Part shown: positions 34,716 through 43,169 of the stretch, piece after piece | Numbering within the stretch: the first letter of the stretch is position 1 | Layout: every line of letters begins with the position of its first letter | DNA from: Mucilaginibacter terrenus | Lineage (GTDB): Bacteria; Bacteroidota; Bacteroidia; Sphingobacteriales; Sphingobacteriaceae | NCBI RefSeq assembly: GCF_003432065.1 | Contig: NZ_QWDE01000002.1 | Location: 620,001 to 684,000 of the forward strand | Direction: 5' to 3' | Length of the DNA stretch: 64,000 nt | Made by a program: the position numbers and the translations under genes | Notes under the pieces: model-generated | Told to the model about the DNA's origin: nothing | The model's database searches: none | Seen by the model: only the letters and a program-made list of their open reading frames with translations

Positions 34716-35306
34716 CTACTTTTTTAAAGCTTTTATAACCATTTCAAATGTCTTCCAAAGCACCTCGTCAGTCATTTTAAAAGGCATCCCGCCGAGGCTT
34801 TGGCCTTCATAGTCAAATCTGGCAAGCGAGTAAAGCGGCGAAAACGCAATGGACCAGTAACATTCAAACGGCATCTTTTCTATTTCGCCTCGTTCTATAA
34901 TATTGTGCATGAACTTGCTCATTACCTGTTTAAAGTCCTGAAGAAAACCTGTCAAAAACTTTTCCTGGTAGCTTGAACTGCGCAACTGATCAAAAAACAT
35001 ATTTAGCTGAGGATGCTCTTTCATAAAGCGGTAACGGTTTATCCATTGTACGCGCAAACCTTCTTCAAAAGACATCTCGGGGTCGAAGTCGCGTATCAAG
35101 GCTTCGCTGAAAAGTGAACCTCCATCAGCGGCTATGTTGATGATTAGGTCGTCCCGGTCTTGGTAATAGATGTATAAGGTAGCTACAGAGATGTTGCAGG
35201 CTTTAGCTAGCTTATTCATGCTAAAGCCTTCCAAGCCGTTATTTACGATCAGCTCAATGGCTTTTTGCTTTACAAGTTGTTCTTTGTCGATATTTCTGGA
35301 CCGCAT
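34716..35306 (-). CDS. TetR family transcriptional regulator
   Basis: 196 aa from the ATG at 35306. The in-frame ATG at 35339 is rejected because it lies upstream of the -7 box. The N-terminal helix-turn-helix is FSMNKLAKACNISVATLYIYYQDRDDLI; the remaining helices form a ligand pocket (a TetR C-terminal type also seen in AefR/AcrR-like proteins). It is the first gene of the operon with the HMA-like protein and the MFS transporter and most likely represses it by binding the palindrome in its own promoter. Confidence 0.88.
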   Translation of the reverse strand: MRSRNIDKEQLVKQKAIELIVNNGLEGFSMNKLAKACNISVATLYIYYQDRDDLIINIAADGGSLFSEALIRDFDPEMSFEEGLRVQWINRYRFMKEHPQLNMFFDQLRSSSYQEKFLTGFLQDFKQVMSKFMHNIIERGEIEKMPFECYWSIAFSPLYSLARFDYEGQSLGGMPFKMTDEVLWKTFEMVIKALKK

Positions 35307-35314
35307 AGCTATTG

Positions 35315-35336
35315 CAAAGATAAATGAATATTCATT
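35315..35336 (-). promoter_or_regulatory. Promoter -7 box and palindromic operator of the TetR operon
   Basis: Minus-strand TATCTTTG (35322-35315) is an exact -7 box. Directly adjacent, where the -33/-7 spacer would be, lies the perfect 14-bp palindrome AATGAATATTCATT (35323-35336). A dimeric repressor there would block RNA polymerase. The -7 box ends 8 nt before the ATG, so the leader is at most a few nt. Confidence 0.7.
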
Positions 35337-35339
35337 CAT

Positions 35340-35674
35340 TTATAACACTTAAGAAAAAAGATTTACGCTAAAGGATCGTGGATGATTTATGGATATATAG
35401 CAGCAACAAAGGAGTTGTTGTGCTATTACATTTTGTGATAAGGTTTAGGATTGATGTAAAGATATGGCGACAGGGCGGATAATCATATACGTATAACTAC
35501 CTGATTTTCCCCTCTTTTTTTAGGGTGAAAACACCTGTTGTATAAAGGTAATTTGATTTGTACGTAATGGTGGTACAATAACTGTGAGCAAAGTTTGGGA
35601 TGTACAATGACTGCGGAATTATTTGTCGATATCCCGTATTGTAGCTGTTAGCTAAACTGTTAGTGCATACAAAC
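35340..35674. other. Non-coding stretch without a recognised gene
   Basis: 335 bp between the TetR operon and the zinc-ribbon gene. No ORF with credible coding character on either strand. It holds a small hairpin (AGCAGCAACAA / TTGTTGTGCT, about 35399-35425) and a palindromic ATACGTAT core near 35490. I see no repeat shared with the rest of the window. Confidence 0.5.
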
Positions 35675-35866
35675 CTAAGCGCCCTGTATCCGACTGGTAT
35701 AAGATCCTATGACATAAGATTTTTTAAAGCAGCTACGGCATTCATATCTTTTGATTGGAAGCCAAAATAGCAATGTTTTCATCCACAAAGGTCTGGCGGT
35801 GCGATAGGTAAGTATACCATTGGCGCATTTTGGGCATTTGCCTTTACTGTTGTTGTTTGTTTGCAT
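35675..35866 (-). CDS. Small zinc-ribbon-like protein
   Basis: 63 aa. Two Cys pairs, CPKC near the N-terminus and CRSC after the linker, form a likely zinc ribbon. The linker RTARPLWMKTLLFWLPIKRYE with its conserved-looking WMK and LP-x-KRY is the form I associate with small Bacteroidota zinc-ribbon proteins often annotated as hypothetical. Function unknown; no neighbour is close enough to share a transcript (177 bp to the MFS gene). Confidence 0.6.
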   Translation of the reverse strand: MQTNNNSKGKCPKCANGILTYRTARPLWMKTLLFWLPIKRYECRSCFKKSYVIGSYTSRIQGA

Positions 35867-36043
35867 AAGGGGTCTTGTAAACAGTTAACGTATAGCAGAG
35901 GAGTAATGCAGTATCCTGAAGTTTACAAGCTGCAAAACCGTTGATCAAATATAACCAATTATAGCTTTTGGGAATAAAAAAAACCTATAAACTATTAGTA
36001 ATAAGTAATTTACTTGAGTATAGGATACTTTGATAATTTATAA

Positions 36044-37357
36044 TTAAGAGTTTTGTGCAATTTGAGGGGCTTGTATTTCTTGTAGCGAAAGTGGAATAAG
36101 TTTTTTGGTTTTTAAAAAAGTAATTGTTACGATCAGCAGGGTCATGCTTCCGCCAAATATTACCGCAGGTATAGTTCCAAATAGCTTTGCCGCCATGCCA
36201 GACTCAAAATCGCCGATTTCGTTTGATGAACCAATAAACATAGAGTTTACGGCAGATACCCGTCCACGCATCTGATCAGGTGTAAGCAGCTGCATTAGCG
36301 TACCTCTTATAATCACACTCACACTATCGAAGCTACCTTGCATAAACAAAAAGGCCAGGGATAGGTAAAACTCACGCGACAAGCCAAAGCCAATTATAGC
36401 AACTCCAAAGCCTGCAACTGCTATCAGCAGATTTCGCCATGGCCGTGTAACGGGAGAGAAGCGAACCATAATGAGCATTGTAAGCGCAGCACCAAGAGAC
36501 GAAGCCATACGCATTACACCAAGACCTTCGGCACCTACATGCAGTATATCCAATGCGAATACTGGTAATAAAGCCACCGCTCCGCCAAAGAACACAGAAA
36601 AAAGATCCAGGCTCATGGCGTAAAACATGATCTTATTGGTGAATACAAAATTGAGGCCTTCTTTAAGGCTTTTCCAGATGTTTTCTTTTGGTACAAATAC
36701 CGGCGGAAACTTACGAAGCCTGTACACAAGTATTAAAGAGATAAGCATAAACAACAAGATTATGCCGAAGGTTGCAGTTATGCCGCTTAACCCTTTAATA
36801 ATATGTGGCGCAAAGCCGTAAACAAAGCCTCCAACAAAAGGACCAAGTATAGATGCTATTTGCCAGGTAGAGCTGCTCCAGGTACTACCGTTAGGATAAA
36901 GCTCCTTTGGAATACTTTCCGCGTAGATAGTAAAGGTTGCCGGTCCGTAAAAAGCACGAGCCACACCATTGCAAAATATCATAGCATATAGTACGGGCAA
37001 GATCCAGCCGGGATGAATGTAGCTGTGCATGTTGTTAAGCGTAACCAAGAACATGGTAAGTGCGGCCAAACATACCCCCGAAAATATCAACAGCAACATT
37101 TTACGCTTTTCATATTTATCAGCCACATAACCACCGTAAAGCGCTATGCCAACTGCGGGAACTGCTTCTGCAAGACCGATAAAAGCCAGGGCAATTTTGC
37201 TGTGTGTTAGCTCGTAAATATAGAAGCCAAGCACCGTTGTTTGCATTTGATACGCAAACGTGAAAAAGAAGCGCATGCCAACGTAAGAGCGGAAATCTTT
37301 ATAGCGTAGAGCGGCAAAGGAGTCCACCTTTGTTTTTTTGTCTGTATCGTCAGCCAC
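36044..37357 (-). CDS. MFS transporter (enterobactin-exporter-like, MFS_3)
   Basis: 437 aa from a GTG start. Twelve predicted helices. Motif A-like GGYVADKYEKRKMLLL lies after helix 2 and PAVGIALYGG before it. QLLTPDQMRGRVSAVNSMF, in the central-to-late part, is the signature shared by the EntS-like MFS_3 group. Substrate unknown. No regulator is adjacent; the 177-bp gap to the zinc-ribbon gene and the M28 gene 69 nt upstream suggest independent transcription. Confidence 0.87.
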   Translation of the reverse strand: MADDTDKKTKVDSFAALRYKDFRSYVGMRFFFTFAYQMQTTVLGFYIYELTHSKIALAFIGLAEAVPAVGIALYGGYVADKYEKRKMLLLIFSGVCLAALTMFLVTLNNMHSYIHPGWILPVLYAMIFCNGVARAFYGPATFTIYAESIPKELYPNGSTWSSSTWQIASILGPFVGGFVYGFAPHIIKGLSGITATFGIILLFMLISLILVYRLRKFPPVFVPKENIWKSLKEGLNFVFTNKIMFYAMSLDLFSVFFGGAVALLPVFALDILHVGAEGLGVMRMASSLGAALTMLIMVRFSPVTRPWRNLLIAVAGFGVAIIGFGLSREFYLSLAFLFMQGSFDSVSVIIRGTLMQLLTPDQMRGRVSAVNSMFIGSSNEIGDFESGMAAKLFGTIPAVIFGGSMTLLIVTITFLKTKKLIPLSLQEIQAPQIAQNS

Positions 37358-37426
37358 GTGGTAGAATTTATGGTGCGGCGCAATTTACAAACCAACCCTT
37401 AAAATAAGTAGGTATACTTTATTTAA

Positions 37427-38806
37427 TTACAGCCCGTGCTGGTCTATAAGATATACCATTGCCGCTATAGATGCTGCACCAAGTTCCAGCTCGCGTTTAT
37501 TTACATTTTCAAAAACGTCATTAGGAGTATGATGAATATCAAAATAGCGCTGGGAGTCTGGTCTGAATCCCATAAGAACAATTGAAGGGATGGTTTCTTT
37601 AAGCGGGCCAATATCTGTACCGCCACCACCTGAAACAAGCCGGTCTGCTTCGTAAGGTTCTAAAAGTGATTTGAAGTTGTTATTGATGTCCTTTAGCTTG
37701 GCTGCAGTTACCCCCTGGAAGCTAAAGCCGCGTGGCGTGAATCCGCCCTCATCTGTTTCTAAAGCTACAAGGTGGTCTTCTTTGTTTTGAGCGGCAACTT
37801 CCGCATACTTTAACCCCCCTTTATGTCCGTTTTCTTCATTCATAAAAAATACTGCCCGTACGGTGTTCTTAGGTTTATAGCCTACAGCTTTAAATATCCT
37901 GAGCACTTCTACTGACTGCATTACGCCGGTACCATCATCATGAGCACCTTCTGCCAGGTCCCACGAATCCAAATGGCCTCCTACGGTTATGATTTTATTA
38001 GGTTTTTCAGTTCCCGTGATTTCGCCTATTACATTGTACGATCTTACATCAGGTAGCAACTCGCAATTTTGCTTAAAGAAGAATTTAATCTGTGGCAGCT
38101 TGCGAAGCCTAAGCATATTGCTCAGCTTGTTAGCTGCAAGGGTTGATATTGCTGCTGCCGGTATTTTACGGCCGCCTTCTTCATAAACGGTTCCGCCGGT
38201 GTGCGGGTAATCGTCTAGCGCAGGGGTGATAGAACGCACAATAGCGCCAACTGCGCCCAACTTAGCCGCTGCAGAAGGACCGGCAAACCGTTGAACACCC
38301 GCTGCTCCGTAACCTTCACCAGTCTCTATATATCGCTGATCAAACGGCCCGTTAAAGAAGACTATTTTACCCTTTACAACACTTTCTCCAAGTGTCTCAA
38401 GTTCCTTTAGGCTTTTTACTTCAACAATCGTTGCGGTTACTCCGTCCTTGGGCGTTGCAACAGACATCCCCAACGCAGCTATAGGTACAGGTATGCGTGT
38501 TTTGCCATCAATGATAAAGCCTTGCTCTTTGGCGCCGCGTACCCAATGCGGCACCATAACCTCCTGGAGGTAAACTTTATCGAAGCCGTAACTGTCCATT
38601 AGCTTTTTGCTCCATTCTACCGACTTTTGCGCGTTAGCAGAACCACTTAACCGCGGACCTATCTTTTTGCACAAATAACGTAGGTTCTCGTAAGATTGAC
38701 CGTTTACCAAAGCTTCGTCAAAAAATTTACGTATGGTAACGGAGTCCTGAGCTTTAACAGATGTTACAACAGAAAGTAAGAGAATAGCGGAGAAGAACTT
38801 CTTCAT
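37427..38806 (-). CDS. M28 family zinc peptidase with PA domain (carboxypeptidase Q-like)
   Basis: 459 aa with a signal peptide (ending TSVKA). A protease-associated insert lies at about residues 120-240 (ERYIETGEGYGAAGVQRF-like region). The peptidase core has the two-zinc site: GGHLDSWD (His, Asp), AHDDGTG (Asp), NEENGHKGG (catalytic and ligand Glu), and a final His in DIHHTPNDV. It removes amino acids from peptides in the periplasm or outside. It starts 44 nt after the recG stop on the same strand. Confidence 0.9.
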   Translation of the reverse strand: MKKFFSAILLLSVVTSVKAQDSVTIRKFFDEALVNGQSYENLRYLCKKIGPRLSGSANAQKSVEWSKKLMDSYGFDKVYLQEVMVPHWVRGAKEQGFIIDGKTRIPVPIAALGMSVATPKDGVTATIVEVKSLKELETLGESVVKGKIVFFNGPFDQRYIETGEGYGAAGVQRFAGPSAAAKLGAVGAIVRSITPALDDYPHTGGTVYEEGGRKIPAAAISTLAANKLSNMLRLRKLPQIKFFFKQNCELLPDVRSYNVIGEITGTEKPNKIITVGGHLDSWDLAEGAHDDGTGVMQSVEVLRIFKAVGYKPKNTVRAVFFMNEENGHKGGLKYAEVAAQNKEDHLVALETDEGGFTPRGFSFQGVTAAKLKDINNNFKSLLEPYEADRLVSGGGGTDIGPLKETIPSIVLMGFRPDSQRYFDIHHTPNDVFENVNKRELELGAASIAAMVYLIDQHGL

Positions 38807-38850
38807 GATGTGTAATTAACCAATTTGGTAATAGTTCCCTAATATAGCTG

Positions 38851-40959
38851 TCAGGAAATCTTATCCCAACTTAAACCAGCATTTTTTGACTGAAAAGCAG
38901 CTTGTAATATGTGGTGCTCGGGTAAGGCGAGCTGAGGGTCTCGGGCAAAGATGTCTTCCACACACTGTCGGGCTTGAATTAGCAACTGCTGATCCGTAGC
39001 CAGATCGGCTACTTTAAGGTCGAGCACGCCGCTTTGCTGCGTGCCTTCAATATTGCCCGGACCACGCAACTGCATGTCAATTTCGGCAATTTCAAATCCG
39101 TTGTTCGTTTTTACCATGGTGTTAAGGCGTACACGGCCATCGTTGCTAAGCTTATCTTTGCTCATTAATATACAAAACGACTGCTCGGCTCCTCTACCAA
39201 CACGCCCGCGCAACTGATGCAGTTGAGACAGCCCAAAACGTTCGGCATTTTCAATAACCATAACCGAGGCATTAGGCACATTTACGCCTACTTCAATAAC
39301 TGTAGTAGCCACCATTATATGCGTTTCGCTCTTTATAAAGCGTTGCATTTCAAAGTCTTTATCGGCAGCAGATAGCCTGCCGTGTACCACGCTAATGCGG
39401 TACTGTGGCAAAGGAAATTCGCGGGACATGATTTCCACCCCATCCATAAGGCTTTTCAAATCCAGTTTCTCACTCTCCTCAATTAACGGGTATACCACAT
39501 AAATCTGTCGACCTTTTGTGATTTCCTGCTTCATCATGCCAAACATGCGAAGACGCTGGGCTTCATAATAGTGGCGAGTCTCTATCGGCTTGCGGCCGGC
39601 GGGCAGTTGATCTATGACAGACACGTCCAAATCGCCATACAGCGTCATTGCAAGCGTACGGGGGATAGGGGTAGCTGTCATTACCAATACATGGGGAGGA
39701 ATGATGTTTTTTCGCCAGAGCTTTGCCCGTTGTTCTACACCGAAACGGTGCTGCTCATCAATTACTACCAGCCCCAAATTTTGATATTGTACTTTGTCTT
39801 CTATTAGGGCATGCGTACCTATCAGTATTTTTAGGCTGCCATTTTCCAGCTTCTCATGGATAATCTTACGTTTTTTTTGTGGGACGGATCCTGTCAGCAA
39901 TGCAATTTCCAGGAACTTATCTCCTATAAGCGAGCTAATAGTTTGATAGTGCTGGTTCGCCAAAATTTCGGTAGGTGCCATTATGCATGCCTGAAACCCG
40001 TTGTCTATAGCTATCAGCATGCTCATTAATGCAACAACAGTTTTACCACTGCCCACATCACCCTGCAGCAAGCGGTTCATTTGTACGCCCCGCTGCGTAT
40101 CGATGCGAATTTCTTTTAGAACTCTTTTTTGAGCGTCGGTAAGTTCAAAAGGAAGTTTGTTGCTGTAGAAGTCATTGAAATAGTGCCCAACACTCGCGAA
40201 GACGTTCCCTTTGAATTTTTGAGTGCGTAATAGTTTGTTCTTAAGTAGTTTTAATTGCAGGAAGAAGAGTTCTTCAAACTTCAGGCGGTAAGTTGCCTCA
40301 TTAAGCTGGGTTTGATTGTCCGGAAAGTGGATGTTCTTGTAGCTCTCTGCACGACCAGCAAGCTTAAATTTGTTAAGAATATACAGCGGAAGATTCTCTT
40401 GAATGTCCTTCGCATGCATGTCAAGCAAAGAACTAATTAGCTTTTGCAGGCCCTTGCTGTCAAGGCTAAATTGTTTAAGCTTTTCTGTAGAATTATATGC
40501 AGGCTGCAGGGTAAGATTGCCCTTTTGTTTAAACTCCTTTGATGAGTATATTTCCACTTCCGGGTGAGCCATCTGTGGCTTTCCATTGAAAGATCCAGGC
40601 TTTCCAAATAGAACGTAAACTTTGCCGGGTACCAGCGTTTTCTCAATCCATTTTATTCCCTGGAACCATACCAGTTCTATATACCCGGTATCGTCTTTGG
40701 CTTGCACCACCAGCCTCTTTGTATGTTTCTCTCCAAGTACTTCCTTGCTTACCAATCTTGCAAGCACTTGTACATAAGGCATTTCCGGATTAATGTCCCT
40801 TATCTTGTAAAAACGGGTTCTGTCAATATATTTATAAGGGAAGTGCTTAAGCAGGTCTTCAAAAATGAAGATGCCTAACTCTTTTTTTAACACTTCGGCA
40901 CGGGCAAGGCCTACTCCTTTTAAATACTCAACCGGAGTTTGAAAGTGCTGGCTGTTCAA
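38851..40959 (-). CDS. recG: ATP-dependent DNA helicase RecG
   Basis: 702 aa, normal RecG length. The N-terminal wedge/OB domain (about 1-260) includes KHFPYKYIDRTRFYKI. Helicase motifs follow: Walker A GDVGSGKTVVA, DEQH box VIDEQHRFGV, TATPIPRTLA, and the C-terminal QLRGRVGRG with the TRG-like region. It remodels stalled replication forks and Holliday junctions. It starts 10 nt after the RidA stop and is likely the last gene of the DUF6728-like/RidA/RecG run. Confidence 0.97.
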   Translation of the reverse strand: MNSQHFQTPVEYLKGVGLARAEVLKKELGIFIFEDLLKHFPYKYIDRTRFYKIRDINPEMPYVQVLARLVSKEVLGEKHTKRLVVQAKDDTGYIELVWFQGIKWIEKTLVPGKVYVLFGKPGSFNGKPQMAHPEVEIYSSKEFKQKGNLTLQPAYNSTEKLKQFSLDSKGLQKLISSLLDMHAKDIQENLPLYILNKFKLAGRAESYKNIHFPDNQTQLNEATYRLKFEELFFLQLKLLKNKLLRTQKFKGNVFASVGHYFNDFYSNKLPFELTDAQKRVLKEIRIDTQRGVQMNRLLQGDVGSGKTVVALMSMLIAIDNGFQACIMAPTEILANQHYQTISSLIGDKFLEIALLTGSVPQKKRKIIHEKLENGSLKILIGTHALIEDKVQYQNLGLVVIDEQHRFGVEQRAKLWRKNIIPPHVLVMTATPIPRTLAMTLYGDLDVSVIDQLPAGRKPIETRHYYEAQRLRMFGMMKQEITKGRQIYVVYPLIEESEKLDLKSLMDGVEIMSREFPLPQYRISVVHGRLSAADKDFEMQRFIKSETHIMVATTVIEVGVNVPNASVMVIENAERFGLSQLHQLRGRVGRGAEQSFCILMSKDKLSNDGRVRLNTMVKTNNGFEIAEIDMQLRGPGNIEGTQQSGVLDLKVADLATDQQLLIQARQCVEDIFARDPQLALPEHHILQAAFQSKNAGLSWDKIS

Positions 40960-40969
40960 CGCGGGTATT

Positions 40970-41350
40970 TTAGGATTTTGCTGCTACTACAGAAATCTCA
41001 ACATTTACACCTTTTGGAAGACCAGACACCTGTACTGTTTCGCGCGCAGGAAAGTTTTCAGTGAAATAAGAGCCATAAACCTCATTTACCTGAGTAAAGG
41101 TTTGCATATCTGTAAGGAAAATGGTGGTTTTAATAATATCATCGAAGCCTGCGCCAGCTTCCGTTAAAATACCTTTTAGGTTTTCCATTACCTGCCTGGC
41201 TTCATCAATAATCCCGGTGTTAATGATCTCGCCTGTTGCTGGATCCATAGGTATTTGCCCCGATACGTAGAGCAATCCGTTAAAAGCAACCGCCTGGCTG
41301 TATGGACCTATAGGTGCAGGAGCATTTTGGGTATTTATAATGGTTTTCAT
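40970..41350 (-). CDS. ridA: RidA family enamine/imine deaminase
   Basis: 126 aa, full length. RidA signatures: APIGPYSQAV at the N-terminus, LYVSGQIPMDPATGEI, and ARETVQVSGLPKGVNVEI, which contains the catalytic Arg in the RidA C-terminal signature. It hydrolyses reactive 2-aminoacrylate and related enamines from PLP enzymes. It lies 12 nt after the small membrane protein gene and 10 nt before recG on the same strand. Confidence 0.95.
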   Translation of the reverse strand: MKTIINTQNAPAPIGPYSQAVAFNGLLYVSGQIPMDPATGEIINTGIIDEARQVMENLKGILTEAGAGFDDIIKTTIFLTDMQTFTQVNEVYGSYFTENFPARETVQVSGLPKGVNVEISVVAAKS

Positions 41351-41362
41351 GATTGTGCTTAA

Positions 41363-41509
41363 CTATTGCTTGTGAAGGATAAAGTATTTAATTAACACCC
41401 ATATTATACCAAGCAGAAACATGATAATAGCGATGGCATTAATGGTATGCATCACTTTAAGATTAAAGTTGGTTGGCCTGTTAGGGTCTTTTTTCCTGAA
41501 GAAGTACAT
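41363..41509 (-). CDS. Small membrane protein, DUF6728-like (48 aa)
   Basis: 48 codons, start ATG at 41509, stop at 41363. The N-terminus YFFRKKDPNRPTNFNLKVMH is basic and polar, and one hydrophobic helix follows (about residues 23-43, INAIAIIMFLLGIIWVLI). The KKDPNRPTxFNLKVMH stretch is what I recall of the small DUF6728 family of Bacteroidota. It has an exact -7 box 4 nt before the ATG and precedes ridA by 12 nt, so it is probably first in the ridA-recG operon. Function unknown. Confidence 0.75.
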   Translation of the reverse strand: MYFFRKKDPNRPTNFNLKVMHTINAIAIIMFLLGIIWVLIKYFILHKQ

Positions 41510-41513
41510 ATCA

Positions 41514-41521
41514 CAAAATTA
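41514..41521 (-). promoter_or_regulatory. -7 box of the DUF6728-like/ridA/recG operon
   Basis: Minus-strand TAATTTTG is an exact TAnnTTTG match. Only 4 nt separate it from the ATG at 41509, so the mRNA should be leaderless. It lies directly behind the terminator of the OmpA gene. Confidence 0.6.
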
Positions 41522-41531
41522 GTAAAAAAAA

Positions 41532-41558
41532 GAAAGCCCCGGGTTATCCGGGGCTTTC
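41532..41558 (-). terminator. Terminator after the OmpA-family gene
   Basis: Perfect 11-bp stem GAAAGCCCCGG (41532-41542) / CCGGGGCTTTC (41548-41558), 5-nt loop, then on the minus strand an 8-nt T run. It lies 24 nt after the OmpA stop codon. Confidence 0.93.
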
Positions 41559-41581
41559 GATAATATTATTTGCTAATATTA

Positions 41582-43021
41582 TTATTTCTGTTTGAAAGAT
41601 ACACGACGGTTAAGTACGCGACCTTCTTCAGTTGAGTTGTCAGCAATTGGGTTAGTTTCACCGTAACCTTTAACTTTCAATTTAGATGCAGATACACCAG
41701 AGTTAACTAAGTAAGTTTTTACAGAGTTAGCACGGTCACGTGATAATGACATGTTGTGAGCAGCAGTACCTTCAGATGAAGCGTAACCAGCAATCTCAAC
41801 AGTTTTACCAGATGAACGTAGGTCAGCTGAAGTAGCATCTAACACAGGGTAAGATGAAGTACGTAATACTGAGCTATCGAATTCGAACTGAATGTTGCTG
41901 TAAGCAGCACCACCGTCAGTAGAAGCAGTAGAGTCTTTAGGGAAGTTGATAACGCAACCAGCACCGTCAACTACGCTACCTGCAGGAGTGTTAGGGCATT
42001 TGTCAAATTGATCAGATACACCGTCACCGTCAGAATCTTTCTTAAGATCATTAACTGCGTTTTCAACGTTAGTTACACGAGTTTTAAGAGCTTCAACTTC
42101 CTGGCGAAGAGCAGCATCGTACAATTCGTCATACATCATAGCTACTGGATTCACCCAATCAAGGTTCGGTTTGCTTTTGCTACCGATAGTCCATTCTAAA
42201 CCACCGTAACCGTAAGACCATTTGTCTTTAGTAAAGCCTTTAGTGTAAGTAGCGTCAAAGTTATCACCGTCAATGAAGTTCATAGTATAACCTAAGTTAA
42301 GAGCCCATGAATCGCTCAGGCGGAATTTAACACCAGCACCAACTGGAATAACTAATTCTTTAACAGTTCTCAGGTCAGCGTTTCCATTGTCTTGTTGCGC
42401 TGGGCCAGGATTTCCGTTTGCATCATTAGCAAAGTAGAAATAAGATGAAGATGGACCATTTTGAGCAACTGCAGGATCAGCAGTGAAACCTGGTTTGTAG
42501 AATACTAAACCAGCACCAGCTGTTACAAAGAAGTTAACTGAGTTTTTACGACGAAGGAAGTCGATAGTAGCAACGTTAACAACGCCGCTTAAAGTTGCAT
42601 CGTAAAATTTGGTTGAAAAACCAGCTCTCTGACCAAATGCAACATAGTTGTCATTTGCATCTTCGTTGTGGCCTTTTACTTTACCACCGTGTCCGTCTAA
42701 TTGTAAGCCGAAAGAGTGGGCCAATTGCCAGCGTAATGATACACCGTAACCGTAAGAGATGTTGTAATCTGTCCAGTCGTTAGTTCCGCCGATAGCGATG
42801 AATGGTGAAGTAACACCACCATTGATACCAATGCTGAAAGTTTTGTACTGTCCCCTACCGCCAAATACCTTAGCGGTGGTTGTGCCAGATGACATTGTAG
42901 TGTCGGTTGACATTGTTGTCATAGTAGTTTTGGTAGTGTCAGTTTGAGCACTAGCAATTCCAGCAGTCAACAAAGCAGCGAACGATAATGCAGCTGTTTT
43001 CTTTAATGTAGAATAATTCAT
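41582..43021 (-). CDS. OmpA-family outer-membrane protein with TSP3-like calcium repeat
   Basis: 479 aa from the ATG at 43021. The longer frame to 43060 is rejected because it would start at the -7 box. Signal peptide (NYSTLKKTAALSFAALLTAGIASA), then a Ser/Thr-rich tract, an N-terminal barrel (about 45-290), a short coiled segment (LRQEVEALKTRVTNVENAVNDL), an Asp-rich TSP3-like stretch (DSDGDGVSDQFDKCPNTP), and the C-terminal peptidoglycan-binding OmpA domain (IAGYASSEGTAAHNMSLSRDR, GYGETNPIADN). It anchors the outer membrane to the cell wall. Strong promoter and terminator suggest high expression. Confidence 0.93.
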   Translation of the reverse strand: MNYSTLKKTAALSFAALLTAGIASAQTDTTKTTMTTMSTDTTMSSGTTTAKVFGGRGQYKTFSIGINGGVTSPFIAIGGTNDWTDYNISYGYGVSLRWQLAHSFGLQLDGHGGKVKGHNEDANDNYVAFGQRAGFSTKFYDATLSGVVNVATIDFLRRKNSVNFFVTAGAGLVFYKPGFTADPAVAQNGPSSSYFYFANDANGNPGPAQQDNGNADLRTVKELVIPVGAGVKFRLSDSWALNLGYTMNFIDGDNFDATYTKGFTKDKWSYGYGGLEWTIGSKSKPNLDWVNPVAMMYDELYDAALRQEVEALKTRVTNVENAVNDLKKDSDGDGVSDQFDKCPNTPAGSVVDGAGCVINFPKDSTASTDGGAAYSNIQFEFDSSVLRTSSYPVLDATSADLRSSGKTVEIAGYASSEGTAAHNMSLSRDRANSVKTYLVNSGVSASKLKVKGYGETNPIADNSTEEGRVLNRRVSFKQK

Positions 43022-43057
43022 AGTTTTTAGATTAAACGATTTAATTGTGATTTTTTT

Positions 43058-43065
43058 CAAAATTA
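43058..43065 (-). promoter_or_regulatory. -7 box of the OmpA-family gene
   Basis: Minus-strand TAATTTTG, an exact match. A TTTG stands 23 nt upstream (43092-43089), a little far from the 19-nt optimum. Predicted leader about 30 nt. Confidence 0.55.
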
Positions 43066-43169
43066 GTAATTATGTTTGAAACGATTACCAAACTTTGTTC
43101 CAAAATTCACAATATCTACTACAATCAATAAAAATAAATTGTTTTTATTAAAATTAATAATTTGTAATA

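Noticed and set aside
35307..35339. Longer N-terminus for the TetR regulator
   Set aside because: The upstream ATG is inside the operator palindrome and precedes the -7 box.
43022..43060. Longer N-terminus for the OmpA-family protein
   Set aside because: The start would lie at the -7 box, and the added residues spoil the signal peptide.
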